Of a stretch of DNA of 64,000 bases, positions 54,490 to 62,018 are shown in pieces. Origin of the DNA: Clostridia bacterium. Its GTDB lineage: Bacteria > Bacillota > Clostridia > Oscillospirales > Acutalibacteraceae. The notes under the pieces were generated by a model. It made no database searches. It had not been told where the DNA came from and worked only from the letters and a program-made list of their open reading frames with translations. Position 1 is the first letter of the stretch. Every line of letters begins with the position of its first letter. Made by a program: the position numbers and the translations under genes. The DNA lies in contig JAFQMC010000013.1 of assembly GCA_017421045.1 (NCBI GenBank), positions 27,418-91,417 on the forward strand. The letters run 5' to 3'.

Positions 54490-54495
54490 TATAAT
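54490..54495 (+). promoter_or_regulatory. -10 element of the iron-sulfur protein gene
   Basis: TATAAT is present but the -35 position (~54467-54472) is poor and overlaps the operator, which fits an activator-dependent promoter. Confidence 0.6.
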
Positions 54496-54522
54496 CATCT
54501 CAGAAAATCAAGGAGGACAGCA

Positions 54523-55218
54523 ATGCTCAGAAAAATAATTAAGATAGATGAAGAAAAATGCAACGGTTGCGGAGCTTGCGCCGCTGCCTGCCACGAAGGC
54601 GCAATTGAGATGATAAACGGAAAAGCAAAGCTTGTCCGCGAGGACTACTGCGACGGGCTGGGCGACTGCCTGCCTGCGTGCCCTGTGGATGCAATTTCCT
54701 TTGAAGAGCGCGAAGCGCCTGCTTACAACGAGGAAGCCGTGAGACAATCCAAGATGCAGAAATTCGGCGCAAAGCTTCCCTGCGGATGTCCTTCGGCTCA
54801 GTCAAAAACCATCAGGCGCACACCTGCGCCCTATCAGGTCGGTGCACCGCTACATAGTCAGCTCTCCCAGTGGCCCTGCCAGATAAAGCTCGTCCCTGTG
54901 AACGCACCCTACTTTGAGGATGCAAACCTGCTCATTGCCGCAGACTGCACCGCCTTTGCCTACGGCAACTTCCACCAGGAATTTATCAGAAACCACATCA
55001 CCCTCATAGGATGCCCAAAACTCGACGAAGGCGACTACGCAGAAAAGCTCGCGCGGATAATCGCCGAAAACAACATCAGAAGTGTCAAGGTTGTCCGCAT
55101 GGAAGTTCCCTGTTGCGGCGGAATCGAAAATGCCGTGAAGCGTGCCCTTCAGGCAAGCGGAAAATTCATCCCCTGGCAGGTTATAACAATCACTACAGAC
55201 GGAAAAATTTTAGAATAA
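54523..55218 (+). CDS. 2x[4Fe-4S] ferredoxin-like protein with C-terminal Cys-rich domain (231 aa)
   Basis: AGGAGG precedes the ATG. Two clusters are predicted in residues ~9-58: CNGCGACAAACHEG, and CDGLGDCLPACPVD, whose second Cys spacing is the usual CxxxxxCxxxCP variant. A second domain contains CGCPS, ADCTAFAYGNFH, IGCPKLDEG and VPCCGG, so more metal or redox sites are possible. Proteins of this build are often encoded with hcp or Crp/Fnr genes in anaerobes. It likely supplies electrons or senses redox state for the downstream flavodiiron and superoxide reductase proteins. It is the first gene rightward of the operator. Confidence 0.85.
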   Translation: MLRKIIKIDEEKCNGCGACAAACHEGAIEMINGKAKLVREDYCDGLGDCLPACPVDAISFEEREAPAYNEEAVRQSKMQKFGAKLPCGCPSAQSKTIRRTPAPYQVGAPLHSQLSQWPCQIKLVPVNAPYFEDANLLIAADCTAFAYGNFHQEFIRNHITLIGCPKLDEGDYAEKLARIIAENNIRSVKVVRMEVPCCGGIENAVKRALQASGKFIPWQVITITTDGKILE

Positions 55219-55250
55219 AACCATTTTTATATTTGTATTTTTCAAAAATA

Positions 55251-55259
55251 TGGTATAAT
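55251..55259 (+). promoter_or_regulatory. extended -10 promoter of the flavodiiron gene
   Basis: TGGTATAAT is an extended -10 (TGn-TATAAT) with only a weak -35, ~30 nt before the ATG. A TATTTTT-C-AAAAATA palindrome just upstream (55236-55250) could be an operator. Confidence 0.5.
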
Positions 55260-55288
55260 AATAAAAAAACAGTACAGAGGTGTTAACT

Positions 55289-57079
55289 ATGCATATCACA
55301 AACGACATTAAATATATCGGTGTCAACGACCACAAGATAGACCTGTTCGAGGGTCAGTACATTGTCCCGAATGGCATGGCCTACAACTCCTACACAATTA
55401 TGGACGATAAAATTGCCATCATGGATACAGTGGACGTAAACTTCACCCATCAGTGGCTTGACAACATCCAGAACACACTTCAGGGCAGAACTCCCGACTA
55501 CCTGATTGTTCAGCACATGGAGCCTGACCACTCGGCAAATATCCTGAATTTCACAAAGACCTATCCCGCTGCAAAAATTGTAGCATCTGCAAAAGCTTTT
55601 CAGATGATGAAGAACTTCTTCGGCAACGACTTTGCAGAGAATCAGGTTGTCGTAGGCGAAGGCGACACCCTCTCTCTCGGCAAGCACATCCTTACCTTCG
55701 TCACCGCTCCCATGGTGCACTGGCCCGAGGTCATCGTAACCTATGACAGCACCGACAAGGTACTCTTCTCTGCAGACGGCTTCGGCAAGTTCGGCGCTCT
55801 GGATGTGGAGGAAGAATGGGCTTGCGAGGCAAGACGCTACTACTTCGGAATTGTCGGCAAGTATGGCGTGCAGGTGCAGAATCTGCTGAAGAAAGCTGCA
55901 GGCCTTGACATCGAAATCATCTGTCCTCTCCACGGACCCGTGCTGTCCGAGAATCTTGCATATTACCTTGACCTTTACAACACCTGGTCAAGCTACCGCG
56001 CAGAGGAAGAGGGCATCGTCATCGCCTACACTTCTGTATACGGCAACACAAAAAAGGCTGTGAAAAAGCTGGCTGAGAGGCTGAAAGCCAAGGGTTGCCC
56101 CAAGGTTGTTGTCAATGACCTTGCCAGATGCGATATGGCAGAGGCGGTTGAAGATGCCTTCAGATACAGCAAAATCGTTCTTGCCACCACCACCTACAAC
56201 TCTGAGATATTCCCCTTTATGCGTGAATTCATAAACCACCTTGTTGAGAGAAACTTCTCAAACCGCACAGTGGCTTTCATCGAAAACGGAAGCTGGGCAC
56301 CCATGGCAACCAAGGTTATGAAGGGTATGTTTGAAAAGAGCAAGAACCTTACCTACACCGATGCCACAGTCAGCATCCGCTCAGCGCTCAGCGACGAGAG
56401 CACCGCTCAGCTCGAGGCTCTGGCTGATGAACTCTGCATGGAGTATCTTGCACAGCACAGCGACACCGCTAACAAGAACGACCTGTCCGCTCTGTTCAAC
56501 ATCGGCTACGGACTGTACGTTGTTACTTCAAACGACGGCAAAAAGGACAACGGACTCATCGTCAACACCGTCACTCAGGTAACAAACACTCCCAACCGCG
56601 TTGCAGTAACCATCAACAAAGAGTCCTACTCCCACCACGTTATCAAGCAGACCGGTGTGATGAATGTAAACTGCCTCACCGTGGAGACTCCCTTTGAGGT
56701 GTTCGAGAAATTCGGTTTTGAAAGCGGACGAAACACCGATAAATTCGAAAACTGCGAGCCTCTCCGCTCAGATAACGGACTGGTTTTCCTGCCCAGATAC
56801 ATCAACTCCTTCCTTTCTCTCAAGGTGGAGCAGTACGTAGACCTTGACACCCACGGAATGTTCATCTGCGAAATCACCGAGGCACGTGTCATATCTGACA
56901 AGGAGACCGCTACCTACACCTACTATCAGCAGAACATCAAGCCTCAGCCCGAGACCGAGGGCAAAAAAGGCTATGTGTGCAAAATCTGCGGATATATCTA
57001 CGAAGGCGATACCCTGCCCGAGGACTTCATCTGCCCTCTGTGCAAGCACGGAGCATCAGACTTTGAAGAAATAAAATAA
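55289..57079 (+). CDS. flavodiiron protein fused to flavin reductase and rubredoxin (596 aa)
   Basis: GAGG lies 8 nt before the ATG at 55289. Residues ~1-245 are a metallo-beta-lactamase-like diiron domain with ligands in HMEPDHSAN, VHWPEV, FSADGFG and PLHGPV. Residues ~247-390 are a flavodoxin-like domain that binds FMN (YTSVYGNTKKA). Residues ~395-550 match the flavin-reductase-like fold (NGLIVNTVTQVTNTPNRVAVTINK). The C terminus is a rubredoxin (CKICGYIYEG ... CPLCKHG). The protein should reduce O2 to water and/or NO to N2O, with electrons coming from NAD(P)H through its built-in reductase and rubredoxin. In other anaerobes these parts are often separate (FprA and Hrb). It precedes superoxide reductase by 40 bp. 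Confidence 0.93.
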   Translation: MHITNDIKYIGVNDHKIDLFEGQYIVPNGMAYNSYTIMDDKIAIMDTVDVNFTHQWLDNIQNTLQGRTPDYLIVQHMEPDHSANILNFTKTYPAAKIVASAKAFQMMKNFFGNDFAENQVVVGEGDTLSLGKHILTFVTAPMVHWPEVIVTYDSTDKVLFSADGFGKFGALDVEEEWACEARRYYFGIVGKYGVQVQNLLKKAAGLDIEIICPLHGPVLSENLAYYLDLYNTWSSYRAEEEGIVIAYTSVYGNTKKAVKKLAERLKAKGCPKVVVNDLARCDMAEAVEDAFRYSKIVLATTTYNSEIFPFMREFINHLVERNFSNRTVAFIENGSWAPMATKVMKGMFEKSKNLTYTDATVSIRSALSDESTAQLEALADELCMEYLAQHSDTANKNDLSALFNIGYGLYVVTSNDGKKDNGLIVNTVTQVTNTPNRVAVTINKESYSHHVIKQTGVMNVNCLTVETPFEVFEKFGFESGRNTDKFENCEPLRSDNGLVFLPRYINSFLSLKVEQYVDLDTHGMFICEITEARVISDKETATYTYYQQNIKPQPETEGKKGYVCKICGYIYEGDTLPEDFICPLCKHGASDFEEIK

Positions 57080-57119
57080 ACAGAACAAACCCACATATAC
57101 TAAATTCGGAGGTAATATT

Positions 57120-57500
57120 ATGTCAAAGAACAAATTTTTCATTTGCGAACATTGCGGAAACATCATCGGCCTGATTAACGATGCAGGCGTACCCATGAAA
57201 TGTTGCGGCCAGAATATGACCGAGCTTGTCCCCGGCACTGTGGACGCAAGCCTTGAGAAGCACGTGCCCGTTGTCACTGTAGACGGCGACACCGTCAAGG
57301 TAGAAATCGGCGCTGTTGCACATCCTATGGTAGAAGAGCACAGCATCCTTTGGGTGTATCTTGAGACAGACCGAGGCGGTCAGCGCAAGAATCTCGCTGT
57401 CGGCAGCGATCCCGTGGTTTCCTTTGCACTTTGCGACGAGAAGCCCGTTGCAGTTTACGCATACTGCAACCTTCACGGTCTTTGGAAAACAGACCTTTGA
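57120..57500 (+). CDS. desulfoferrodoxin, 2Fe superoxide reductase (126 aa)
   Basis: GGAGG precedes the ATG. The N-terminal desulforedoxin-like centre has CEHC and CC (Cys9/12 and Cys28/29 region). The catalytic domain carries the His/Cys ligands in LEKHVP, VEEHSILWVYL and CNLHG. It reduces superoxide to hydrogen peroxide without producing O2, normal defence in anaerobes. Length is typical. It is the last gene of the unit, followed by a terminator. Confidence 0.95.
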   Translation: MSKNKFFICEHCGNIIGLINDAGVPMKCCGQNMTELVPGTVDASLEKHVPVVTVDGDTVKVEIGAVAHPMVEEHSILWVYLETDRGGQRKNLAVGSDPVVSFALCDEKPVAVYAYCNLHGLWKTDL

Positions 57501-57525
57501 TTTTATAGTCGAGAGAACTCATCAT

Positions 57526-57558
57526 CCCACAGCCAAACAACAGGCTGTGGGATTTTCT
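57526..57558 (+). terminator. rho-independent terminator after superoxide reductase
   Basis: CCCACAGCC / GGCTGTGGG (perfect 9 bp, 8-nt loop) followed by ATTTTCT, a short T-run. Confidence 0.75.
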
Positions 57559-57570
57559 CTGCAAAAATCA

Positions 57571-57599
57571 TTGCAAAAAAACTTACAAAGTGCTATAAT
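57571..57599 (+). promoter_or_regulatory. sigma-A promoter of the cobalamin-controlled ECF operon
   Basis: TTGCAA, 17 nt, TATAAT with an extended -10 (TGcTATAAT). Transcription would begin ~57606, 20 nt before the riboswitch P1 stem. Confidence 0.8.
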
Positions 57600-57625
57600 G
57601 TGAAAAAATAAATAGGATAATGGAA

Positions 57626-57801
57626 GACACGGTTTGAAAAGTTGTAAGCTGAGTAAATGAAAAAGGGAATCCGGTTCGAATCCGGAACAACCGCCATTAC
57701 TGTATTTGACGAGAGAGAGCATAATGCCATTGGTTTTTTCTGAGAAGGGTTGCTCTCGCGCGAGTTTTCGCTTCATCATAAGTCAGGATACCTGCCGTGT
57801 C
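57626..57801 (+). ncRNA. cobalamin (vitamin B12) riboswitch
   Basis: Characteristic core elements occur in order: P1 stem GACACGG (57626-57632) with CCGTGTC (57795-57801); AAAAAGGGAAT and the CCGGTTCGAATCCGG arm (~57658-57685); GCCATTGG (57726-57733); and the B12 box AAGTCAGGATACCTGCC (57780-57796). It sits before ECF transporter genes, so binding of a cobalamin form should switch off expression of an uptake system. Confidence 0.88.
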
Positions 57802-57828
57802 TTTTCAGGTTTAACACAACTTTGGTGT

Positions 57829-57900
57829 GAAGAGTGCAACCGATTTTATCATCTGCTGAGGATTTTGGAATGCGCTCTTTTTTGTTTTTTCCAAAGTCCT
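57829..57900 (+). terminator. riboswitch expression platform with terminator
   Basis: AAGAGTGCA (57830-57838) pairs with TGCGCTCTT (57871-57879), followed by TTTTTTGTTTTTT-like sequence, an intrinsic terminator. A competing hairpin, AGGATTTTGGAA with TTCCAAAGTCCT (57859-57900), overlaps it and may be the antiterminator. Confidence 0.6.
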
Positions 57901-57975
57901 GAATCCTTATGATGAATCTGTTGTACTCCCCGACCTTTTGGTTGAGGAGTATTTTTATTTTCGGAGGAACAGACC

Positions 57976-58182
57976 GTGACAGAGCAAGAGAAGAGACAGT
58001 GGGCAATATCAAAACTTAAAGAAAAGCAAAAAGAAACTGGCAGACTCCCGAAGAAAGAGGATTTCGAGCCACAGGACCGCTCAAAGATAAAGGCCTATCT
58101 CGGTCCGTGGCCCAGAGCACTGGAGAAAGCGGGACTCAAGGAAAAGAGTCCCAAAGTCCTCAGAAAAGAGACGAAAAAATGA
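57976..58182 (+). CDS. small HEAR-like (homing endonuclease-associated repeat) protein (68 aa)
   Basis: GGAGG lies 8 nt before the GTG start at 57976. The sequence LPKKEDFEPQDRSKIKAYLGPWPRALEKAGL matches the pattern of HEAR/HNH-associated repeats (LP...DF...GSW..AL..AG), which are small helical DNA-binding modules. The protein is basic. The gene overlaps the EcfT start by ATGA, so it is expressed with the transporter. It might regulate the operon or simply be a small DNA-binding protein captured here. No endonuclease domain is attached. Confidence 0.6.
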   Translation: MTEQEKRQWAISKLKEKQKETGRLPKKEDFEPQDRSKIKAYLGPWPRALEKAGLKEKSPKVLRKETKK

Positions 58183-59060
58183 TAAAACTTTCTGAACTGC
58201 ATCCCATTGTCGCAGGAGTGTATTTTCTGTCGGTGCTTCTGACTGCAATGTTCTCTTCTCACCCTGCTCTGCTTTTGACGGCACTTGTGGGCGGTATGGC
58301 ATTCTTCTTCAAAACCGCACCGCGAACCTCCCACACAAAGGAACTGTGCTTTTATTTTCTGCTGTTTCTGCTTGTATCTCTCTCAAACCCTCTGTTCTCA
58401 CACCGAGGGGTAACTCCTCTGTTTTATCTCAACAACAATCCCATCACCCTGGAGGCATTCCTCTGCGGCATAGGACTTGGAGTTATGATTCTGGCGGTGA
58501 TCTTCTGGTTCAAGTGTCTCAGCGCGGTGATGACCGAAGACAAAATCCTCTGGATTTTTGCTAAAATCTCGCCGAAACTTGCACTTCTGCTTTCCTCTTC
58601 ACTTCGGTTCATTCCCATGCTTAAAACCCGCAGCGAAAAAATCCGCGAGGCTCAGAAAGCCTTGGGGTCTTTCTCTGCCGATAATTGGCTTACGAAACTG
58701 CGTCTGACACTATGCGTATATTCTGCACTAATAACATGGGCACTGGAAAGCGCCGTGGAAACAGGCGCCTCTATGAAAGCCCGAGGCTACGGCCTCAAGG
58801 GCAGAACTAACTATTCTCTCTATCGGTTCCGCCTTGCTGATGCCTTTGCGCTGGCGATGATAGCTGTCCTCAGCATTGTCACCCTCTCTGCTGTTGCCTC
58901 AGGTGCACTGTCTTTTGAATACTATCCTGCAGTAACTATATCAGCACAAAGCCTGCACGGAACTTTGGCTTTGATATCTTTCGGCGCGCTATGCTTTCTG
59001 CCGTTTATTCTCGAAGTAAAGGAGGATTTGAAGTGGAAATTCTACAGGTCAAGAATCTGA
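58179..59060 (+). CDS. ecfT: ECF transporter transmembrane subunit EcfT (293 aa)
   Basis: The start is the ATG at 58179 overlapping the small gene's stop (ATGA). The N-terminal half has several hydrophobic helices. The cytosolic coupling region contains RFIPMLKTRSEKIREAQKALG and SMKARGYGLKGR, where ARG is the signature that contacts the ATPase. Length and layout match EcfT. It would link the ATPase to a substrate-binding S component in vitamin uptake. Confidence 0.88.
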   Translation: MIKLSELHPIVAGVYFLSVLLTAMFSSHPALLLTALVGGMAFFFKTAPRTSHTKELCFYFLLFLLVSLSNPLFSHRGVTPLFYLNNNPITLEAFLCGIGLGVMILAVIFWFKCLSAVMTEDKILWIFAKISPKLALLLSSSLRFIPMLKTRSEKIREAQKALGSFSADNWLTKLRLTLCVYSALITWALESAVETGASMKARGYGLKGRTNYSLYRFRLADAFALAMIAVLSIVTLSAVASGALSFEYYPAVTISAQSLHGTLALISFGALCFLPFILEVKEDLKWKFYRSRI

Positions 59061-60715
59061 GCTTTCGCTATCCCGAAGCACAGACAAAGGCTCTAAAAAA
59101 CATTAACTTTTCTGTAAGCGAAGGGGACTTCTGCCTGCTCTGCGGAGAATCAGGCTGCGGAAAATCCACCTTGCTGGAGCTTCTGAAAAGAGAGCTTCAA
59201 CCCTTCGGAGAAAGGCAGGGAGAAGTGCTGTATCAAGGCATCTCCACCGATAAACTTCCTGCCGACAAATCTGCGTCAGATATAGGCTTTGTCCTGCAAA
59301 ATCCCGATGCCCAGATTGTCACCGACAAAGTATGGCACGAGCTTGCCTTCTCCCTTGAAAACCTGGGATATGAACAAAGTATAATTCACCGACGTGTGGC
59401 AGAAATGGCGAGCTACTTCGGCATAGAAAGCTGGTTCAGACAGAGCACCGCCACTCTCTCGGGCGGTCAGAAACAGCTTCTGAATCTGGTATCAATTATG
59501 GCATTGAACCCACGCGTTCTGCTCCTTGACGAGCCAACGGCACAGCTCGACCCTATCGCCGCTTCGGATTTCCTCTCAACACTCAGAAAACTCAACCGCG
59601 ACTTCGGCATCACCGTCATCCTTGCAGAGCACCGCCTGGAGGAGGTTCTTCCCAATAGCGACAAGGTTCTGATTATGGACAAGGGCCAGCTTATCTATAA
59701 TAATTATCCGAAAAATATCGCTGACTTCTTTTCTCGTAATCCCGATCACCCTATGCTCTTCGCCATGCCCTCGTCCATGAGAATATTTACTGCGCTCAAT
59801 TCTCTCGGAGAATGTCCCCTCACCGTCCGAGACGGCAGAAAATTCATCACCGAAAACTTCGCAAATAATACGGATGCCCTGCCTGCTACCTCCTACACAC
59901 CCTCCAAGGACAAAGCTGTGGAGCTGAAAGACATCTGCTTTCGCTACGAAAAAAACTCGCCCGATGTGCTGAGAGCGCTGTCGCTCTGCGCTTACAAAGG
60001 CGAACACCTCTGCATACTGGGCGGCAACGGCACAGGAAAAACCACCCTGCTTAACATCGTTGCAGGGCTGAGAAAGCCCTACCACGGCAAGGTACTCATC
60101 CAAAACAAAAACATCAAGGACTACAAATCGGGGTCGCTGTACAAAGACACTCTGGCGATGATGCCCCAAAACCCCGAGATACTGTTCACCGAAAACTCTC
60201 TCGAAGAGGATTTGCAGGCATGCTGTAAAACTATGAACCTGACGAAAGAGGATTCATCGGCAAAAATCAAAGAAATCGCCGAGAAACTGGGCATTGACAA
60301 ACTGCTTCATATGCACCCCTGTGATTTAAGCGGTGGCGAACTGCAAAAGGCGGCACTGGCAAAACTTCTGCTTCGCAGTCCGCAGGTTCTGCTCCTTGAC
60401 GAACCCACCAAGGGGATCGACTCCCACGGCAAGAAGAATCTTATCCGCATACTTAAAACCCTCACCGAAAAGGGTATCACGGTCATCACCGTCACTCACG
60501 ATGTGGAATTCGCCGCAGAAAGCGCCACGCGCTGTGCCCTTGTGTTCGACGCAGAAGTTGTCTCCGTAGACACCCCAAAGAACTTCTTTTCACAGAACAG
60601 CTTCTACACCACTGCCACAAGCCGTATGACCCGGGGCTTCTACAAAAACGCAGTGCTCCCCGAAGACGCTGTTGCACTGTGCAGGCTCAACAGCAAAGGC
60701 GGTGAGCAGAAGTGA
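59033..60715 (+). CDS. ecfA: ECF transporter ATPase with two fused ABC domains (EcfA1-EcfA2 type, 560 aa)
   Basis: I choose the GTG at 59033 (GGAGG 7 nt upstream; a 28-bp overlap with ecfT). Domain 1: Walker A GESGCGKST, signature LSGGQKQ, Walker B VLLLDEP. Domain 2: Walker A GGNGTGKTT, signature LSGGELQ, Walker B VLLLDEP. All are intact, so both sites could be functional. In most ECF systems the two ATPases are separate genes. It powers the transporter with EcfT. Confidence 0.92.
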   Translation: MEILQVKNLSFRYPEAQTKALKNINFSVSEGDFCLLCGESGCGKSTLLELLKRELQPFGERQGEVLYQGISTDKLPADKSASDIGFVLQNPDAQIVTDKVWHELAFSLENLGYEQSIIHRRVAEMASYFGIESWFRQSTATLSGGQKQLLNLVSIMALNPRVLLLDEPTAQLDPIAASDFLSTLRKLNRDFGITVILAEHRLEEVLPNSDKVLIMDKGQLIYNNYPKNIADFFSRNPDHPMLFAMPSSMRIFTALNSLGECPLTVRDGRKFITENFANNTDALPATSYTPSKDKAVELKDICFRYEKNSPDVLRALSLCAYKGEHLCILGGNGTGKTTLLNIVAGLRKPYHGKVLIQNKNIKDYKSGSLYKDTLAMMPQNPEILFTENSLEEDLQACCKTMNLTKEDSSAKIKEIAEKLGIDKLLHMHPCDLSGGELQKAALAKLLLRSPQVLLLDEPTKGIDSHGKKNLIRILKTLTEKGITVITVTHDVEFAAESATRCALVFDAEVVSVDTPKNFFSQNSFYTTATSRMTRGFYKNAVLPEDAVALCRLNSKGGEQK

Positions 60716-61434
60716 GAAAAGGAAAGAACATCTTTACCCTGTGTATTTTGCTCGTTGTAATCCCAATGGTTGTAATCCTCGGAGCCTTTGTGTTCAGAGA
60801 AAAGCACTACCTGTGGATATCCCTATGCGTGGCAGTGCTGTCTTTTGTTCCTATGCTCTACGCCTTTGAACACAGAGAAAACACCTCCCGAGAGCTAATG
60901 GTGCTGAGTGTTATGGTGGCGCTGTCGGTTATGGGAAGGTTTGTGTTTGCATGGGTGCCCGGCTTCAAGCCTGTCACCGCCATAACCATCATCGCGGGTA
61001 TCTACTTGGGCAAAGAATCGGGATTTCTAATCGGCGCACTGACCGCGGTTGTGTCAAACTTCTACTTCGGACAAGGGCCGTGGACGCCTTTCCAGATGCT
61101 TGCTTGGGGACTTATCGGACTGTGTGCAGGACTCCTGCACAAGTCCCTTGAAAAAAGAAAAGTCCTGCTTTGCATATTCGGCTTTTTCGCAGGAGTTTTT
61201 TACTCCCTGAGTATGGACGTCTGGACAACCCTGTGGCTTGACGGCACCTTCAATTTCACCCGATACCTCGCCTCTGTGGTGTCGGCACTTCCCATCACCG
61301 CAGAGTATGCTCTGTCAAATATCATCTTCCTGCTTCTGCTGTCAAAACCCATTGCACAAAAGCTCACGCGGATAAAAACAAAGTATGGCCTATTCATACC
61401 AAAACAGAAATCACAGACAAGTTCTGTAGAATAA
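60712..61434 (+). CDS. ECF transporter S component, probably for cobalamin (240 aa)
   Basis: The GTG start at 60712 overlaps the ecfA stop. There are ~7 hydrophobic segments, and the middle region GRFVFAWVPGFKPVTAITIIAGIYLGKESG...SNFYFGQGPWTPFQML is the conserved core of this S-component family. It binds the vitamin and gives specificity. Cobalamin is inferred from the B12 riboswitch and the DUF4430 partner, not from binding residues. Confidence 0.85.
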   Translation: MRKGKNIFTLCILLVVIPMVVILGAFVFREKHYLWISLCVAVLSFVPMLYAFEHRENTSRELMVLSVMVALSVMGRFVFAWVPGFKPVTAITIIAGIYLGKESGFLIGALTAVVSNFYFGQGPWTPFQMLAWGLIGLCAGLLHKSLEKRKVLLCIFGFFAGVFYSLSMDVWTTLWLDGTFNFTRYLASVVSALPITAEYALSNIIFLLLLSKPIAQKLTRIKTKYGLFIPKQKSQTSSVE

Positions 61435-61452
61435 AAAATAGAGGTAACCAAA

Positions 61453-61935
61453 ATGAAAAAACTCACAACCCTGACACTCTGTTTCGCAGTTTTGACCCTG
61501 ATGCTCTTCACCGGTTGTCAGAACCCTTCAGAGCACACCACAACCACCACATCCACCGGGGAAAGCTCCGCCACAGTAACTCTTACAATCCGCTGTGACA
61601 CCATCGAAAACAGAGAAAACTACAGTCACATTCCCAACGACGGCGTAATCCTCGGTGCAACCGAATACGCTATAGAGCAAGGCGACTCCGCATACGATTT
61701 AATCTGCAAAGCCGCCGAAGAGGAGAACCTGATTGTTGCCACCGACGGCGACCCTGCATCTCCCTATATCACCGGAATCAGCAATATTTTCGGTGGAGAT
61801 TTCGGCGAGCTTTCGGGTTGGCTTTTCTATGTAAACGGCGAGTCCCCCTCGGTAGGATGCGCTGACTACACCCTCTGTGACGGAGACTCCGTTGAATGGC
61901 TCTACACCTGCAACATGGGTGAGGATCTTAGCTAA
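61453..61935 (+). CDS. DUF4430 lipoprotein, likely cobalamin-binding partner (160 aa)
   Basis: AGAGGTAACC lies before the ATG. The lipobox LFTGC gives Cys22, followed by a Thr/Ser-rich linker. Residues ~45-160 fit DUF4430, the domain also found at the C terminus of transcobalamin/intrinsic-factor proteins: FGGDFGELSGWLFYVNGESP and LCDGDSVEWLYTC. It should be anchored outside the membrane and could capture the vitamin for the S component, 18 bp after its gene. Role inferred. Confidence 0.85.
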   Translation: MKKLTTLTLCFAVLTLMLFTGCQNPSEHTTTTTSTGESSATVTLTIRCDTIENRENYSHIPNDGVILGATEYAIEQGDSAYDLICKAAEEENLIVATDGDPASPYITGISNIFGGDFGELSGWLFYVNGESPSVGCADYTLCDGDSVEWLYTCNMGEDLS

Positions 61936-61960
61936 TTAAGTCTACAGATATTTTACAGAA

Positions 61961-61994
61961 AAATGCTCCTGCAGTAAAAACTGCAGGAGCATTT
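61961..61994. terminator. bidirectional terminator between convergent genes
   Basis: AAATGCTCCTGCAG / CTGCAGGAGCATTT perfect stem with a TAAAAA loop. Confidence 0.85.
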
Positions 61995-62018
61995 GCTATT
62001 TGTAAAGGAATCAGTGAA

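Noticed and set aside
57665-57700. tRNA-like T-arm (GGTTCGAATCC) followed by ACCGCCA-like 3' end
   Set aside because: No matching acceptor, D or anticodon arms upstream; the arm is part of the cobalamin riboswitch, whose B12 box and P1 stem are clear.
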